Shown here one piece after another: positions 45,726 through 57,095 of a stretch of DNA of 64,000 nucleotides (within the stretch, counting starts at the first letter, position 1; each line of letters starts with the position of its first letter). The stretch is from Candidula unifasciata (Eukaryota; Mollusca; Gastropoda; Stylommatophora; Geomitridae), in NCBI GenBank assembly GCA_905116865.2, contig CAJHNH020002544.1, positions 7,501-71,500 of the forward strand, given 5' to 3'. The notes under the pieces were generated by a model, which saw nothing but the letters and a program-made list of their open reading frames with translations, did no database searches and had not been told where the DNA came from. Position numbers and translations under genes: made by a program.

Positions 45726-47179
45726 TCCAAAGTGTTAAGATTTGAGTTTTCAGGACGCAGGCCTAAATGTGGCCTCTCTAAGAGATCCTGCCAAGTCTAA
45801 AGTCTAACACTAGTTGTCCATCACTTCACATTTTGCGACATTCTGTGGTATTCTCTCTGTCCAATTCTGAGAAAGTGAACAATATCATATGAAAATGCAT
45901 GTGATTGGATTGGTTTTCAAACAAACATTTTTCAATATAAGTAAAATCCTCTGACCAATACATACAAAAACAATTATTATTCTTAAAGATACAAAATATG
46001 TATTTCTCTGACATGAAAATAACTTCTGTCTTGCAGTTTGTGAATAAGGGTATTATAAGGCTTACCTCCATATATATACATACACAGCAAGTCTGTAAAG
46101 TTATTAACTGGATCTTATACAAGCTGAAGTAAAACAATTCAAAAACAGGGCATATTTCTTCTTACTGGGAACAAGAAACTTCAGGGCCGCATGTATCACA
46201 AGTTAAAAACTGGACCTGGTACTCAATATGTATTCTGCAAGATGGGAATAATGTTGGAAAAATGGCTCATAAAAAGCATGAAGTCTCAAAAACTGAAATA
46301 TCCTGGGCATATTAAACACACAAGTTGCTTAAAAATTCACTGAAGGCAATGTTCTTGGAAGAAAAGGCAGGGAGTGACCAGCATAAGGTGGACATATGAT
46401 ATAGGCGACACTCTAGGAATTAAAGCTCATGAGGCAAGGAGAACTGGCGAGAGACTGGCTTTCCAGCTGGACAAAATGGGAATGATGTTAGTCAAAGGAC
46501 CTTTTTTATAACAATGATGCAAAACGTATGTAAACATAATTTTAATTTACAACAGACAATAGCCAATAAACTAAATTACTAAACCAAAAACAAAACAAAA
46601 GCCCATCCACAATTTGTTTCTATCTAATGTTGTCCTACATGGTATTTCACTTCTGCTTCAGAAAGGCAAACATGGTTTCTAATCAAACCCAATTACAGCA
46701 CACTCAAACAAAAGGAAAAACTTCCAACAAGTTATTAACATTGTACAGACCAAAAGTTCATGAGCCATAGTGGTTAGTGTAGTGGTTTAGCAACAGTGAT
46801 CTGTGTTCAAAAAGTACCAGCACAAAGAAATACACATTGAAATAAGACACCATAATTATAACCAAGCTCCCTAGTTAGCGGCTGAACTTGGCTAATGAAA
46901 TTAATCATCATCATTCAGTAACCAGCAGCAGAGAGATCTTTCATTCTGAAATGAGAGTCATCCCATAAGCACCAGATTCCTCTGAGGAAATAAAGCTAGT
47001 TGACAAGAAAGATACAAGACATATCATAACCCAAGGCATCAACAGAGTCCTTTACTTGTCTATAATTTAATTTAAAACTTCTCACTGCCGATGGACTTTT
47101 TCAGTTCTATTTACAGGAAGGAGTGGCCAATTCACTACTATAACAGACTGCACTAGCTGAGTTGAGTTAATTTTGGGCA
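45726..47179. other. No gene; LINE debris at 46330-46480
   Basis: 46350-46470 reads GRVTSIRWTYDIGDTLGI-like and KAHEARRTGERLAFQLDKMG, the basic end of an RTE/L2-like LINE. The remainder is AT-rich, without recognisable exons of either flanking gene. Confidence 0.45.
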
Positions 47180-47620
47180 TTTTCATAACCGTTCTGTCCC
47201 TATCTTCAGCAGCCAGCGCTGAGTTCCAATACCAATGGTGTCAGCACCACTCTGATTATACGTCCCTCTTGCCTTTCCTCTGAGCATTGAGCCTCACCCA
47301 CAACCCCTCGTCACCTCCCACTACATTGCTCTCACCAGACTGTGGTGATCCACTAGCTCCTTTAAATTGTACACACTCTCCCACAAGGCCCTAACTATGT
47401 CTGCCTTATTATGCATCAATATTCGACCAAGCTGCGCAGAGCCAACCAGTCTATCCACATGTTCCTTCACTAACATACCAGCATTCCATGGAAAAAAAGA
47501 TCCAGATAATACTCCTCACCCGTGATCTCTGCTGTAAAGCATGCCACTCTGCATACCTGTCCCAACCTTCCTCAGCCTGCTCTTTCAGAGACTCACTAGT
47601 GTAACTGACTGACTAGTCTC
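47180..47620 (-). mobile_element. LINE family LX copy 4
   Basis: Minus strand: RNase H end (FFPWNAGMLVKEHVDRLVGS), the linker (QLGRILMHNKADIVRALWE), HHSLVRAM, GVTRG, RLNAQRKGKR and the end around LLKIGTERL, with stops. Corresponds to the last ~150 codons of LX copy 2. Confidence 0.75.
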
Positions 47621-47759
47621 ATGATCACAGCTGAAACAGTACTCTGGAGAAGCAATGGGCAGTGTGGTTCTGAACCAACATTAAACACATCTGCATTAAC
47701 CTTTGCTCCTCCCCTACTGAGAGAATGCTGGGCTACCTTTGAGATTCACACTGTGTGCG

Positions 47760-47960
47760 ACTTCTTCTTCAGCATTCGGAGCCCTTAGGTTCATTACTAC
47801 TCATGGTCTATTCCCATTCCACTCCTCTGTGTGTGTGTAATTTCTGTCTCTCTGATATCTATCATTCTCTCTCCAGGCCCTAATCTATTGGCCTTCACAA
47901 TACCAGTAATCAGTGGCGATTAAAAGAGATTCTACTTGCCATATGACTTGCCATTATTGT
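47760..47960 (-). repeat. Dispersed repeat M, copy 1
   Basis: TTCTTCTTCAGCATTCGGAG, CCCTTAGGTTCATT and CATTCTCTCTCCAGGCC are shared with 63070-63330. Orientation chosen arbitrarily to match the LINE-like basic frame on the minus strand. Confidence 0.5.
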
Positions 47961-48814
47961 TTTCGATCACCTCTCTGATTAATAATATCATAAACATGAC
48001 CATCTGTTTAACCAATATCATACAATATCACAGCTCTGGAGGATAACTCAATAAACACACATCTGTCAAAGAAGTTCAACAACCTAAACATAAGCTCATA
48101 CATTTACACTGGTTAACCTCTAGGAATATTTTTAAATGACATGACAAAATGAACAGTAGCAATAAGGCTTACCTGACAAAAAAATGGAAACCTATAAGGT
48201 TTTGAAAAGCAGAAAGAGGTGCAGGATGATGAGAAGAGGAGAAGAAACAGCAGGTGTAGAAATCGAATAAAGAAGAAGGAAAGAAACACATTTTTTAATA
48301 ATGCTGTTGAAGATAAGAACTGTAATAAATAAAACAAAAAAGCCTATGAACAAGCATGTAATTTATATGTCTCTAGACAATTTAACATACAGCAACCACT
48401 CAGATCTAACAACTGCTAAATGATCTGTTAAACATCCCTGACATTGACAATCAGCACTGTTTAAACAAAATACAATACAAAAAAACTGAGCTGTCGGGGT
48501 AAAAGTTACATTAACAAATATTTCCATGACAAAAAATCTCAAAGAAATCAAAGAGCTATAATTATCACAAGTAACTACCTGTGACTCTTTGAGTCACTAG
48601 GTATCAATCTTTCAGAATGTGATTTCAGATGGGGAGAATACTCAACTGTCAGTAAAACCATACATGTGGTCAACTAGACATGTTTCAATACTCATATTAA
48701 ATTGAAATTCCTTATTATGCTTGCATACTTTAATGTTATCACACCATTTTCTGTGTGCACTGAAGATGGTACATTCCTTTTCAAACCTGTTTGTTCTTTC
48801 ACCCGGGATCGTTT
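47961..48814. other. Downstream flank of the CERT gene, no feature seen
   Basis: Minus-strand ATTAAA (48729-48734 on the plus strand reads TTTAAT) lies about 395 bp after the CERT stop and is a weak polyadenylation candidate. Otherwise AT-rich. Confidence 0.4.
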
Positions 48815-49010
48815 TTTTTCCCCAGTATGGTCCCTGTATGGGTTCTGGAGCCTAATTTAGGCTCACGAACCCTTAATATGCACAAGCAGAAAAGGGTTAC
48901 TAGTTAGAGATCTGCTAAAATTGCTGTGTTAGGCCAAAAGATGCTATTACATAGCCTAACCGTTAACCTCAACGTAATGTGCCAACTACCCTTTTGAGGG
49001 CAAAAAACAG
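48815..49010 (+). repeat. Dispersed repeat family H, in the presumptive CERT 3' UTR
   Basis: TGTATGGGTTCTGGAGCCTA, GTGTTAGGCCAAAAGATGCT, CATAGCCTAACCGTTAACCT and GTGCCAACTACCCTTTTGAG, as in copies at 44275 and 53040. It would be antisense inside the 3' UTR if the transcript extends that far. Confidence 0.6.
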
Positions 49011-49124
49011 AAGAAGATCACAGGTAATAATTAATTTCACAGAATACATTAAAAACAAATCATAAACTGCATAATTTAACTTCCCAAGGATAACAGTACT
49101 GCCACTTAAGATGAATATTGGTAG

Positions 49125-49252
49125 TTAGAATAAAATAGGCTTGTCTTTTGTCTTATCTACTACAAATTCTGTAAATCGTCTCAAAAACTTTGGATACTCC
49201 CGTTTGTAAACAGCCCTCAATACTGATGCTGGAGCCCAGCCTCCGGGGTTGA
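49125..49252 (-). CDS. CERT1: CERT last coding exon (START C-terminal helix)
   Basis: Acceptor TTTTTGGTCTCTTTCAG; entry phase 1 (G + TC gives Val). Encodes [20 protein letters not shown], then [20 protein letters not shown], then LF and TAA at 49127-49125. This is the C-terminal alpha helix of START that lids the lipid cavity, ending in the KPILF tail characteristic of CERT. Very close to the vertebrate protein, so the assignment is firm. Confidence 0.97.
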
Positions 49253-49794
49253 CTGAAAGAGACCAAAAATGTTGACAGTCAGAAACTGTAATGTTAACAA
49301 ATACTGACTGAAATTGTAACACATATTGATTGTAAAGTTGACAATGCAGTTTCAACAAATCTTGATTGTAATTGCAACAGCTATCAACTATAATTTAAAC
49401 AAATATCTATTTACTGTAATTATAACAAATATTTCCACAGCAGAAAACCATATACATCACCAATATCTTCCTCTGTTGCTGCCAAAGCGCTACAGGGAGG
49501 AAAAGTTGCTAGCCTGGCACTGACTACAGACATTCTGTGTCATGTTACAAATTACTGTGTGCCGTCTTCACAATGAAGGTTAGCCACTCAATGCTTGAGA
49601 AATACTGATGGTAACATGGTAAAGCCCTACTCATAGAACCAAAAAATTGATGGAAAGTGATAGATCTGAATCTCTTGAATGGTTTGATTCTCTTACCACT
49701 GTGCAAATGTCTTTACTTTATCAAAAAAACAATATTTTTTGTGGGTGCACTCTGCTCTTGTATCAGCTCTACTCAGAAGTGTTAGTAAATCTTC

Positions 49795-49935
49795 TTCTAT
49801 GCGTTCACCAGCTGTAAACTCTGGTGGCAAGTTCTGGTTGTTCATCCACTTCTGGACTTTGGTCTTGATCTAGAACTTGCTTATCCATTTTATAAATCTG
49901 GCTTACTTGTATGCAGACTACTGGTTCCTCCCCTT
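49795..49935 (+). repeat. Family G fragment in CERT intron
   Basis: CAGCTGTAAACTCTGG, AAGTTCTGGTTGTTCATCCA, CTTCTGGACTTTGG and ATGCAGACTACTGGTTCCTC: the centre and start of a right arm of the palindromic element at 42431. Confidence 0.6.
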
Positions 49936-50139
49936 TGAACATTTTCAAGTGTGCCAGGACAAAAATACCAGAGTCAACTGAAACAACTGCCAACTTGTTT
50001 TTGGGTTCCCTGGAGCAACAGTGCAAATCAGCATCATCTGCAGTGCTGACTGACTCAGTCAATCATGTTCTATCTTCTGTGTTTCTGATGACTGCTAATC
50101 ATCTTCTACACCTCTCAGTCTATTCAAACACTCTGGATA

Positions 50140-50455
50140 TTTTCTCCAGGTGACGCTGGTGTTCTGGGAAATGAGTGTGCAGACAGACTGGTCGGTTCTG
50201 CACTACTTGGTGGTGAATTGATGTATGACAAGCCAGATGTTGCAAGGGCCCTTTTGGAGTGAGTGAACAGTGAGGAGGCACAAACAGGTCATTACGGTCT
50301 GAAGAATATTGGAGAGTTACCAGAGGATCTGGCCAACGCTCAACACTCAAGGGAAAGGTGAGACGGACAGTTACGGGTACCACCGGAATTGACACTGTTC
50401 ATTTGCTGCTGAAAATGGGGACGGAACACTTATAGGAGTGTTCCTTAATTAAACA
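50140..50455 (+). mobile_element. LINE family LX copy 5
   Basis: Plus strand, antisense to CERT: TTTTCTCCAGGTGACGCTGG, then GNECADRLVGSALLGGELMYD-like coding (in two frames), then LLKMGTEHL and a stop. It corresponds to the last 105 codons of the family. Confidence 0.8.
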
Positions 50456-50862
50456 TACAGTCTATTTAACCAGAAATGCATTTCCATGTTAATCTTGTCT
50501 CTAACCTGCTTAATTTCCCTGGTTGTCACAACAAAATTAACATCTTCTCTTTTAAAAAATACAATCGTCTCCAAAGTGATCAAGTCAGCTGCCTCATATC
50601 ACGAACATCATCATTTAGTCCACAAGTGCAATTTTTACGGGGATCCTTGAGGATAATCACTGGGGCTATGAAGTTTGGGTTTTGTGGGACTCTCATTCAT
50701 GGCAGGTGGCTAGCTGAGTGATGCAGAGCTAAACAGGAAAAAACCCAGTGTAATGAAGTCCATCAATTTGACTTGAACTTTACCCATTTTGTTAAAAGCA
50801 CTGACCAACAATCTCACCAAGTGAACTGGCCTACAGAAAACTACTTGAAAATAAATTATTAC

Positions 50863-50986
50863 CATCTGCAGTGTATGTAATTTTACAGGTGATATTCTTC
50901 CTGGTAATGTCCCCACTTGCTGGAGGTTCGATGATGGTCTCACAAATCAATGCCACATTCATGGTGATGCGCACGTATTTGACAGG
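50863..50986 (-). CDS. CERT1: CERT exon (START central beta strands)
   Basis: Acceptor TCTCTTCACATAG, donor AGATG|GTAATA; phase 0 in, 1 out. Encodes PVKYVRITMNVALICETIIE, PPASGDITRKNITCKITYTA, D. The strands NVALICET and CKITY are core START strands; the Tyr of CKITY corresponds, as I recall, to a ceramide-contacting Tyr in human CERT. Where human CERT has LNNRCVR just before this, here the junction reads CQPVKYVR, so the Asn that contacts ceramide in the human structure has no obvious counterpart. Confidence 0.95.
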
Positions 50987-51114
50987 CTATGTGAAGAGAA
51001 TATTTTAAAAACCTCAGATACATAACATTGCAAAGCAAACATATTAATGTCACAACAAGCAGGAGGTCAAAGGTCAAGCTTACAGATGTTTTTTTTTCAA
51101 TGGCCTATACCAGA

Positions 51115-51345
51115 AATTGTCAGCTCTGTGGCTAAGTTGATGCGAGCATTTCGTAATGCCGGGTTCGATCCCAGCTGCAGGTCATGCGCCTTGCGTTGGT
51201 TTCGACAGGGGTATCAAGAAAGCCGACCGTCCAGAAAGCAATGGCAAACTACTGGACATAAATTTGCCTAGAAAAACCACAAAACAGCCAGGAGCTGTTT
51301 GGGTTGGTTCTGCAACGTCCTATAAAGGATACGCAACTAACTTAA
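51115..51345 (+). mobile_element. SINE family B copy 4 (best preserved)
   Basis: A perfect A box (TGGCTAAGTTG, 51129-51139) and perfect B box (GGTTCGATCCC, 51162-51172), then GTTTCGACAGGGGTATCAAG, GAAAGCAATGGCAAACTACT, TTGCCTAGAAAAACCAC and a tail TCCTATAAAGGATACGCAAC. The spacing of A to B boxes is tRNA-like. Confidence 0.92.
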
Positions 51346-51370
51346 TACCAGAAATTTGAGGGGGTTCAGG

Positions 51371-51400
51371 GAGGGGGGAGGGGGGGGGGGGGGGGGGGAG
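51371..51400. repeat. Poly-G tract
   Basis: About 25 G with few interruptions, just after SINE B. Confidence 0.95.
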
Positions 51401-51474
51401 AGCCAGAAAATATGTGTGTAGAATTCTGAAATGGGTGAGGAATAAATAATATATCTATTTCTATATATATACAG

Positions 51475-51740
51475 GGAGTCGGAGTGGCGGAGCGGCTAGA
51501 TGCTCGCCTGCAAATCGAAAGGTAGTGGATTCGCTCATTGGCAGAGCCGGACTTTAAAAAAAAATTGCCTTGGCTCCCAGGTCAACCCAGACTTGAGTGG
51601 GTACCGGGTGCAGTCCCAGGAAGTAAAGGCAGCTGGCGAGATGCTGACCACATTACCCATCTTGTGCTGATTGATCTATAAAATATAGGTCTAGCCCTAT
51701 ATTCCCTATACGCCTTAAGGCATAGAAAAGGGTCATTTAC

Positions 51741-51745
<5 letters not shown>
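51475..51745 (+). mobile_element. SINE family A, head type I
   Basis: GGAGTCGGAG, A box TGGCGGAGCGG (51486-51496), CTAGATGCTCGCCTGC, then TTGCCTTGGCTCCCAGGTC, GAGTGGGTACCGGGTGCAGT, AAGTAAAGGCAGCTGGCGAG and TGCTGACCACATTACCCATC, with a CGCCTTAAGGCATAG palindrome and the TTTACTTTT end. It is followed directly by (TA)n. Confidence 0.92.

Positions 51746-51786
<41 letters not shown>
51746..51786. repeat. (TA)n microsatellite
   Basis: About 20 TA units at the end of the SINE A tail. Confidence 0.95.
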
Positions 51787-51787
<1 letters not shown>

Positions 51788-52039
51788 AGCCTACTTCTGT
51801 CATTTAATCCTACTGGAATGTTATTGCAGCAGATTACAGACTGCCATCTCAGTGTGACATTATGAATGTTATGTAACAGCCAAAAATTAACATCAAATAA
51901 TGAGAAGGAATGTAGTCCCCGTCCCCCTCTTTTTTTTTTTAAACCCATGTTTGAAAAACACTTTATAAACTGATTTTGTGTACTAATTACCACATATCAC
52001 ACACATATATATGTGTACATATATATATGGCACCTCACC

Positions 52040-52425
52040 TCTATACTTCGTGCTTTGTGTTAGATGCCTGCCTGATGGCCTGAACACTTTGGGTCTGAAT
52101 CAACATCAAGGCTGTCTTTATAGGTTAACTTAGCCTAATATGGGTACCAGGAAATGTCCACCTCATACATCATATGCCAAGAAAATGGGTCCAGCACTGA
52201 TGCCTGTTGCATCAATGGTGTGAAATGGTCACTTATCCTGCTCATACATTCCAATCCTTTCTGTATCTGACTACTTTATACCTTGGGTGCAGAACATCTT
52301 GCACTGGTTTCAACAGTGGTACTGAGAGCTGACCATTCAGAAAGCAATGACAAAATACTGAACGTAACATTTGCCTAGAAAAACCACCACAGGCTGGTTC
52401 TGCAACATGGTGTAAAGGATACCTC
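52040..52425 (+). mobile_element. Diverged SINE A followed by SINE B fragment
   Basis: 52040-52235: ATGGGTACCAGG and CATATGCCAAGAAAATGGGT of family A. 52290-52425: TTGCACTGGTTTCAACAGTG, GTACTGAGAGCTGACC and GCCTAGAAAAACCACCAC of family B, ending TGTAAAGGATACC. Confidence 0.65.
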
Positions 52426-52504
52426 AGGTATTGAAGTTCAAAGTTCATCCTAATTTTATCATAGTAACTTGCTCACTGTCTGAGATATATACTACTACTT
52501 CTGC

Positions 52505-52800
52505 ATGCTTACAGGCTGTAAACGCCGGCAGAAAGTTCTGGCTGTTCATCCGCTTCTGCATTTTTATCTTGTTTCAAAACTTGCATTTTGCATGCACATC
52601 TGTTTTACAGATCCACCTTAATTGTATACTGACTGCTTAGCTCCTTATTACTCAGGACAATGCACTATGACTTTGGAGGACACCCATCCCCCTAGTTAGT
52701 CTACTTTTACAACAATTTGTTGGAGGGGGGGGGAACAGTGAGTCTGCTGTTTTTTTCCTCAAATAATGGGGCCCTTGAACCCATACATTGATCTCTCAAA
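52505..52800 (+). repeat. Family G copy in CERT intron
   Basis: GCTGTAAACGCCGGCAGAAA, GTTCTGGCTGTTCATCCGCT, TGCACATCTGTTTTACAG, GACTGCTTAGCTCC, AGTTAGTCTACTTTTAC, then a short G tract (52725-52732) and GGGGCCCTTGAACCCATAC. Centre plus right arm, complementary in order to 17060-17330. Confidence 0.65.
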
Positions 52801-53039
52801 GATATAGGCAGCAATATATTGCATAGGTTTGGTTTATATGATCGTCTTTTAATTATTAACATTGGATTTAACCCATAAGCAGCACCCATGTACTGATATT
52901 GAGTGTTAATTAATTTGAGGCTTGGCTGTTGTAAAATGTGTGAAGGCTTCTGCAACAATGAACCCATGTGGTAATTTGTTTTCCAAAATTGAGGAGTCCA
53001 CCCATTAATGTGCAATCCAATCCAAAAAAAAACAATTTC

Positions 53040-53210
53040 TCCTGTGGGGTCCAGGACCAAAATTGGGAGGAGGGGAGGGGGGAAAGGGGCCAGGTATCAG
53101 AATAAACTCACAGCTCCTGAAACTGGCTAAAAGGCACAAACATCACAAGGTAACTGTAAACCCACAATGCAACAAACCAACAATTTTTTAAGGGGTAATG
53201 CAAAAAAAGA
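53040..53210 (+). repeat. Family H copy in CERT intron
   Basis: GTGGGGTCCAGGACCAAAAT, a G-rich run, AAGGTAACTGTAAACCCAC and AACCAACAATTTTTTAAGGG. Confidence 0.55.
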
Positions 53211-53249
53211 CAACATTATAAATTTATTTGTGTCATATTATATTGACGG

Positions 53250-53530
53250 ATGAGGAGTTGCCGTGGTGGGGTGGCTAGACGCTCGAATGCGGATCGGAAG
53301 GTTGTGAGTTCGCTCCCTGGTGGAGCCAGACTTTTTTTTTTTTTTTTTTTAAATGACCTTGGCTCCCGCGTCGACCCAGCCTTGAGTGGGTACCGGGTGC
53401 AGTCCTGGGAAGTATAGGTGGCTGGCGTGAAGCTGACCACATCACCCATCTTATGCAGATTGGTCTATACAAATATAGGTCTAGCTCTATATGCCCTATA
53501 CGTGGAAAAGGGTCCTTTACTTTACTTATA
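53250..53530 (+). mobile_element. SINE family A, head type I
   Basis: GAGTTGCCG, A-box region TGGTGGGGTGGC, CTAGACGCTCGAATGCGG, B-box-like AGTTCGCTCCC (53307-53317), T run (53332-53350), then TGACCTTGGCTCCCGCGTCG, AGTGGGTACCGGGTGCAGTC and TGCTGATTGG-like end with AAGGGTCCTTTACTTTACTT. It sits 180 bp upstream of a CERT exon. Confidence 0.9.
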
Positions 53531-53710
53531 TAGACGGATGAATGGTGCAGCTAAAACCTGCAAAAAGATTAACAAATCCAATACTCAAGCCACCTGAGAA
53601 GCAAAAGACAAATACAGAAAACTAAGACGCTGGGCTACAACCTGGTAATCAGTGAGACGACAAAAGAAAAAGAAGATATACAGACATATCTTTCTGAAGT
53701 GGAATTATAC

Positions 53711-53910
53711 CTGGCATTCTGGGTGTTCACAGGAATAGTTGACAACAATCCAACAGTCTGGTCCCTCATCATTCCGCTTGGAAACATGGCGTATGTGTGA
53801 CCAGAACAAGGCATCACGCTGGGACGCTGGCCAGACTCTCTTGATCACATTATTGCTGACGAAAGTATCATCTGACAACCATTCTACAACATGGCAGTTG
53901 TCCAGCGTTG
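53711..53910 (-). CDS. CERT1: CERT exon (START domain, ceramide-binding core)
   Basis: Acceptor TATTTTCAG, donor TGCCAG|GTATAA; phase 1 in, 0 out, 200 nt. Encodes A, TLDNCHVVEWLSDDTFVSNN, VIKRVWPASQRDALFWSHIR, HVSKRNDEGPDCWIVVNYSC, EHPECQ. The HVVE Glu and the WPASQRD Gln match, as I recall, two residues that hydrogen-bond ceramide in human CERT, and KRVWPASQRD is a signature of the family. The plus-strand sequence here gives unrelated open frames that should be ignored. Confidence 0.96.
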
Positions 53911-54165
53911 CTGAAAATAGTCATAACCAGATTACAAACAATGAAAGACAGCCAACAGCACGAACTGGTTATAGAAAGTGATTTCACAAATAGGGTAACT
54001 ACTCTGGTCACAAGCACGGAGGTACTGGGAAAAGCAGGTATCACAAAAGCTCTCTCAATGCTCAGTCTTCAAGGGCTCAGATGGCTAGGTCACACTTGGG
54101 AGATCGAGACTGGTAGATTCCAAAAGGATATCCTTTATAGCAAATTACAGATGGGTATGAGTCTA

Positions 54166-54533
54166 CCAAATCCCAACACGTCCGCATTTGCTGTTGAATC
54201 ATTAGCCAGTTAAAACTTAACAGCAGTGGTCGAGCAGTTTGCATCGCGCTCTAAAGTTTGTTACCAAATCCCAACAAGTAAATATTTGCTGCTGAATCAT
54301 TAGCCATTTATTAGCCAGTGGTCAAGTAGTTAGTATCGTGCTCTAAAATTCATTACCAAATCCTAACAAGTCTGTATTTGCTGTCAAATCATTAGCCAGT
54401 TATAACTTAAAAGTAGTGGTCAAACAATTTGTATCACGCTGTAAAGTTCGTTACCAAATCCCAAAAAGTCTGTATTTGCTGTTGGATCATTAGCCAGTTA
54501 TAATTAACCCTAGCGGTCAAGCAGTTTGCACAG
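54166..54533. repeat. 98-bp tandem repeat, about 4 copies
   Basis: Unit begins TTACCAAATCCCAACAAGTC, with TGCTGTTGAATCATTAGCCA and AGTGGTCAAGCAGTTTGTAT; copies are 80-90 percent alike by eye. Confidence 0.92.
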
Positions 54534-56280
54534 CTACGATTTTTAAATTGTGAGTGCAATTTTTCTGGAGATCAATAGGGATCATCGTCAGATTTACGGA
54601 ATTCATGCTTTGTTCATGGAAGACAGTGGGCCATTCTGCTGAGAGAGGCCAAACCATATGGTGTAAAACATGGTGCAAAAAAAAGCAGACCCTCTTGACT
54701 TTAACTTTGGATCTAATTAATCTATCTTCATTTGTGAAGTTTCTAAGCTCACTGTAAAGGTCATTCCTGCCAAACACATTCAGCAGTTAGTCTTGAGTCG
54801 AGGTTCCAACTTCACTGCAGTAAAATCCTAGGGGATACGAACTGCCCACACAGTTTTATCTAAAAACCTCCAGTTACCGCCCCTGGGGTATTTATTCTCC
54901 TGTCCCACGTGTCTCGTCAATCTACTGACAAGACATTGACCTGGCCACTTCAAGATGCTAAGCTAAATGATTTTTGTGTATTTTGTTTGTGTTCGTTATA
55001 TTGTGAAGCTTACTGATATACTTTTCATAGGGTTTTTTATCTTCACTGCAAACTGGTTTCCTTATAACTGCTCCGCCCCTGTGCCAGTGGAAATCATATC
55101 AAATGAATTTCGATGTCCCACTGGAAACTGTCCTTTGCTGTCTCATTTGAAAACTAGTGAAAAACATATCAGTCCCAGCAAACTCTTGAAACTCACATAC
55201 ATAAATGCATAAGGAAGCTATCAGATGTGCCAATACCACCAGTCACACCCAAGAAATGCAGCTCACTCTTGATATAAGCAGCCAATTAGGAAAGCTGACA
55301 CTGCACATGAACTACTGCATAAGTACATGCCATTTCGAAGGTAATCAACCACATGTACATCTTAGTGCAGTTCACAACAAAAATTCGTCGTGGGAAAAAC
55401 AGAAAAAAAAACACATTTAACATGAAATCCACAGTTCACAATGTTGCACCAAGTGCTCAACTCAGCAGCTGGGTGAAGAAACCTTTAGATCCCAGTCAAA
55501 AAGTGGGGAATCTGCATCAGCAAACCCTGGCTTGCCTGTAAGCAGCAGCCTTGATTAGTCCATTGGGATTAATAACAGTAAATCTGTAACCCCCAATAAA
55601 ATAATCCACTGAACTGTGATTAAGGTGCTTTTAAACAAGGGGAGAAAGGGAGGGGGGCAACACTGTACACATACAAAACAAAAAGACATTTACGCCTCTG
55701 CCTTTCTCAACAAAAACCGCAGCAACCGTCTACGCCTGTTGCAAAGACAACTAAAATTACTGGCAAGAGAATAGCTACATGATGAAAGTAGAAAACTACC
55801 AATAAAATCCAACCAACCATGAGGGTTTTCCATTTCACCTTTCTTTCCAAGCACACATGTGAGATATATATGCCATAAACACAACATAACCAAAAATATA
55901 AATAGCAAATGAGATGGAATGTTTTTTCTTTTTTTTTTTAAGTATAAACTTGATAAAACTAGTTTATTGCATAAGTTACCAGATATATTGTACACAAAGA
56001 AGGGTGCCACGCTCAGACACAGCATCTCAAACAGAAAGAGATATAATTTTGTAAATTTTTGTTGTTGAAAGAATATAATGAAAAACAAAAAACACAAAAG
56101 AGAAGACATCACAACTGACTATTTATATATATGTGTGCGTGCGTATGTATTCACACACAATTATATATATATATATATGTACATATAATCAATTTGAACT
56201 ATTAAACATAATCACTCATAAATGTATGCACATAATGTAATACAATAGAAAGATAACTTTAATATATAAAAATCAGTTAC
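54534..56280. other. CERT intron, no feature seen
   Basis: No exon or recognised complete repeat. 55050-55100 shares GCTCCGCCCCTGTGCCAGTG with the reverse of 41530-41590. AT microsatellite-like ATATATAT at 56160-56180. Confidence 0.55.
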
Positions 56281-56344
56281 CTTCCCATTCCATTCTGGTG
56301 TCGAATGCCCAAAAATACTGACAAACTTCATGTCCTGTTATACC
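56281..56344 (-). CDS. CERT1: CERT exon (START N-terminal part)
   Basis: Acceptor CCTTTTTTTTCAATAG, donor GGAAG|GTAACT; phase 0 in, 1 out, 64 nt. Encodes GITGHEVCQYFWAFDTRMEW then E, aligned to the human [20 protein letters not shown]. A short exon that would be missed by length-based gene finders. Confidence 0.95.
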
Positions 56345-56604
56345 CTATTGAAAAAAAAGGATAACAGATTGAAGCATCTCTAATACAAAAGAAACATTCA
56401 GAGACATAAGTGTATAACTTGCAGAACTGAACTCACAGCAAATTTAAAAAAGTTTTGGGGAGTCATTTTTCCTCATAAACAAAACAAAATGTATGCACTA
56501 CGTTAACCATTTATTTTAAGAACATAAGGAAATAACAATTGTAAGTTTTGATTTACCACTTACCAAAAAAAAAAGGAAGAGAAGATTCCACATGACAAGA
56601 TTTC

Positions 56605-57095
56605 ACTCTGGACACACTGAGTGCTCCCTCCCTATCTCCAAAAGCCACCACCAAGTTCCTATTCCAGTGTTAACAGCAGCAGTCTGTCTTACTTTTCCAT
56701 GGGTGCAAAGTGTAGGCCAGATCCCTTGGTCACTCACTGCTGCGCTATTATCTCCAAACCACAAAGTTTTACTCACGCGTCAGCATTATTCTTGCTTCAA
56801 AAGGGCCTTGACCTCAACTAGCTTATCATGCATCAATTTACTCCCAGTCAATCTGCCTAATAATTTCCCAACACACCTACATCCACATGAGACGCTAACT
56901 ATTCAGGACTTCTGAAGTAATGCTTGGCACTCTGCTCGGAGCATGCTTTCATTAGAATGCTTTGTGAATCCGTTAAAATCCCAACATGTGTGTGCAACTG
57001 CTTCTCAAACCAGTGAAATGCCGTTGTGACCGCCTCACCCTCTATTCTCCAACTAGAGGTTGTGGTTCCATATGCTAGGCTCTGTTGCATTAACT
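56605..57095 (-). mobile_element. LINE family LX copy 6
   Basis: Minus strand from about 57090: QQSLAYGTTTSSWRIEGEAV (RNase H Glu motif), TTAFHWFEKQLHTHVGILTD, SQSILMKACSEQSAKH, then degenerate linker and LX end near 56605-56640. The YTDGS motif and the start are missing. Confidence 0.85.

Noticed and set aside
53739..53981. Plus-strand open frame over the CERT exon
   Set aside because: It is antisense to 53711-53910, which carries conserved START motifs on the minus strand.
54517..54777. Minus-strand frame between CERT exons as an extra CERT exon
   Set aside because: The translation has no START-like sequence, and exons 56281-56344 and 53711-53910 already join in phase with continuous homology.
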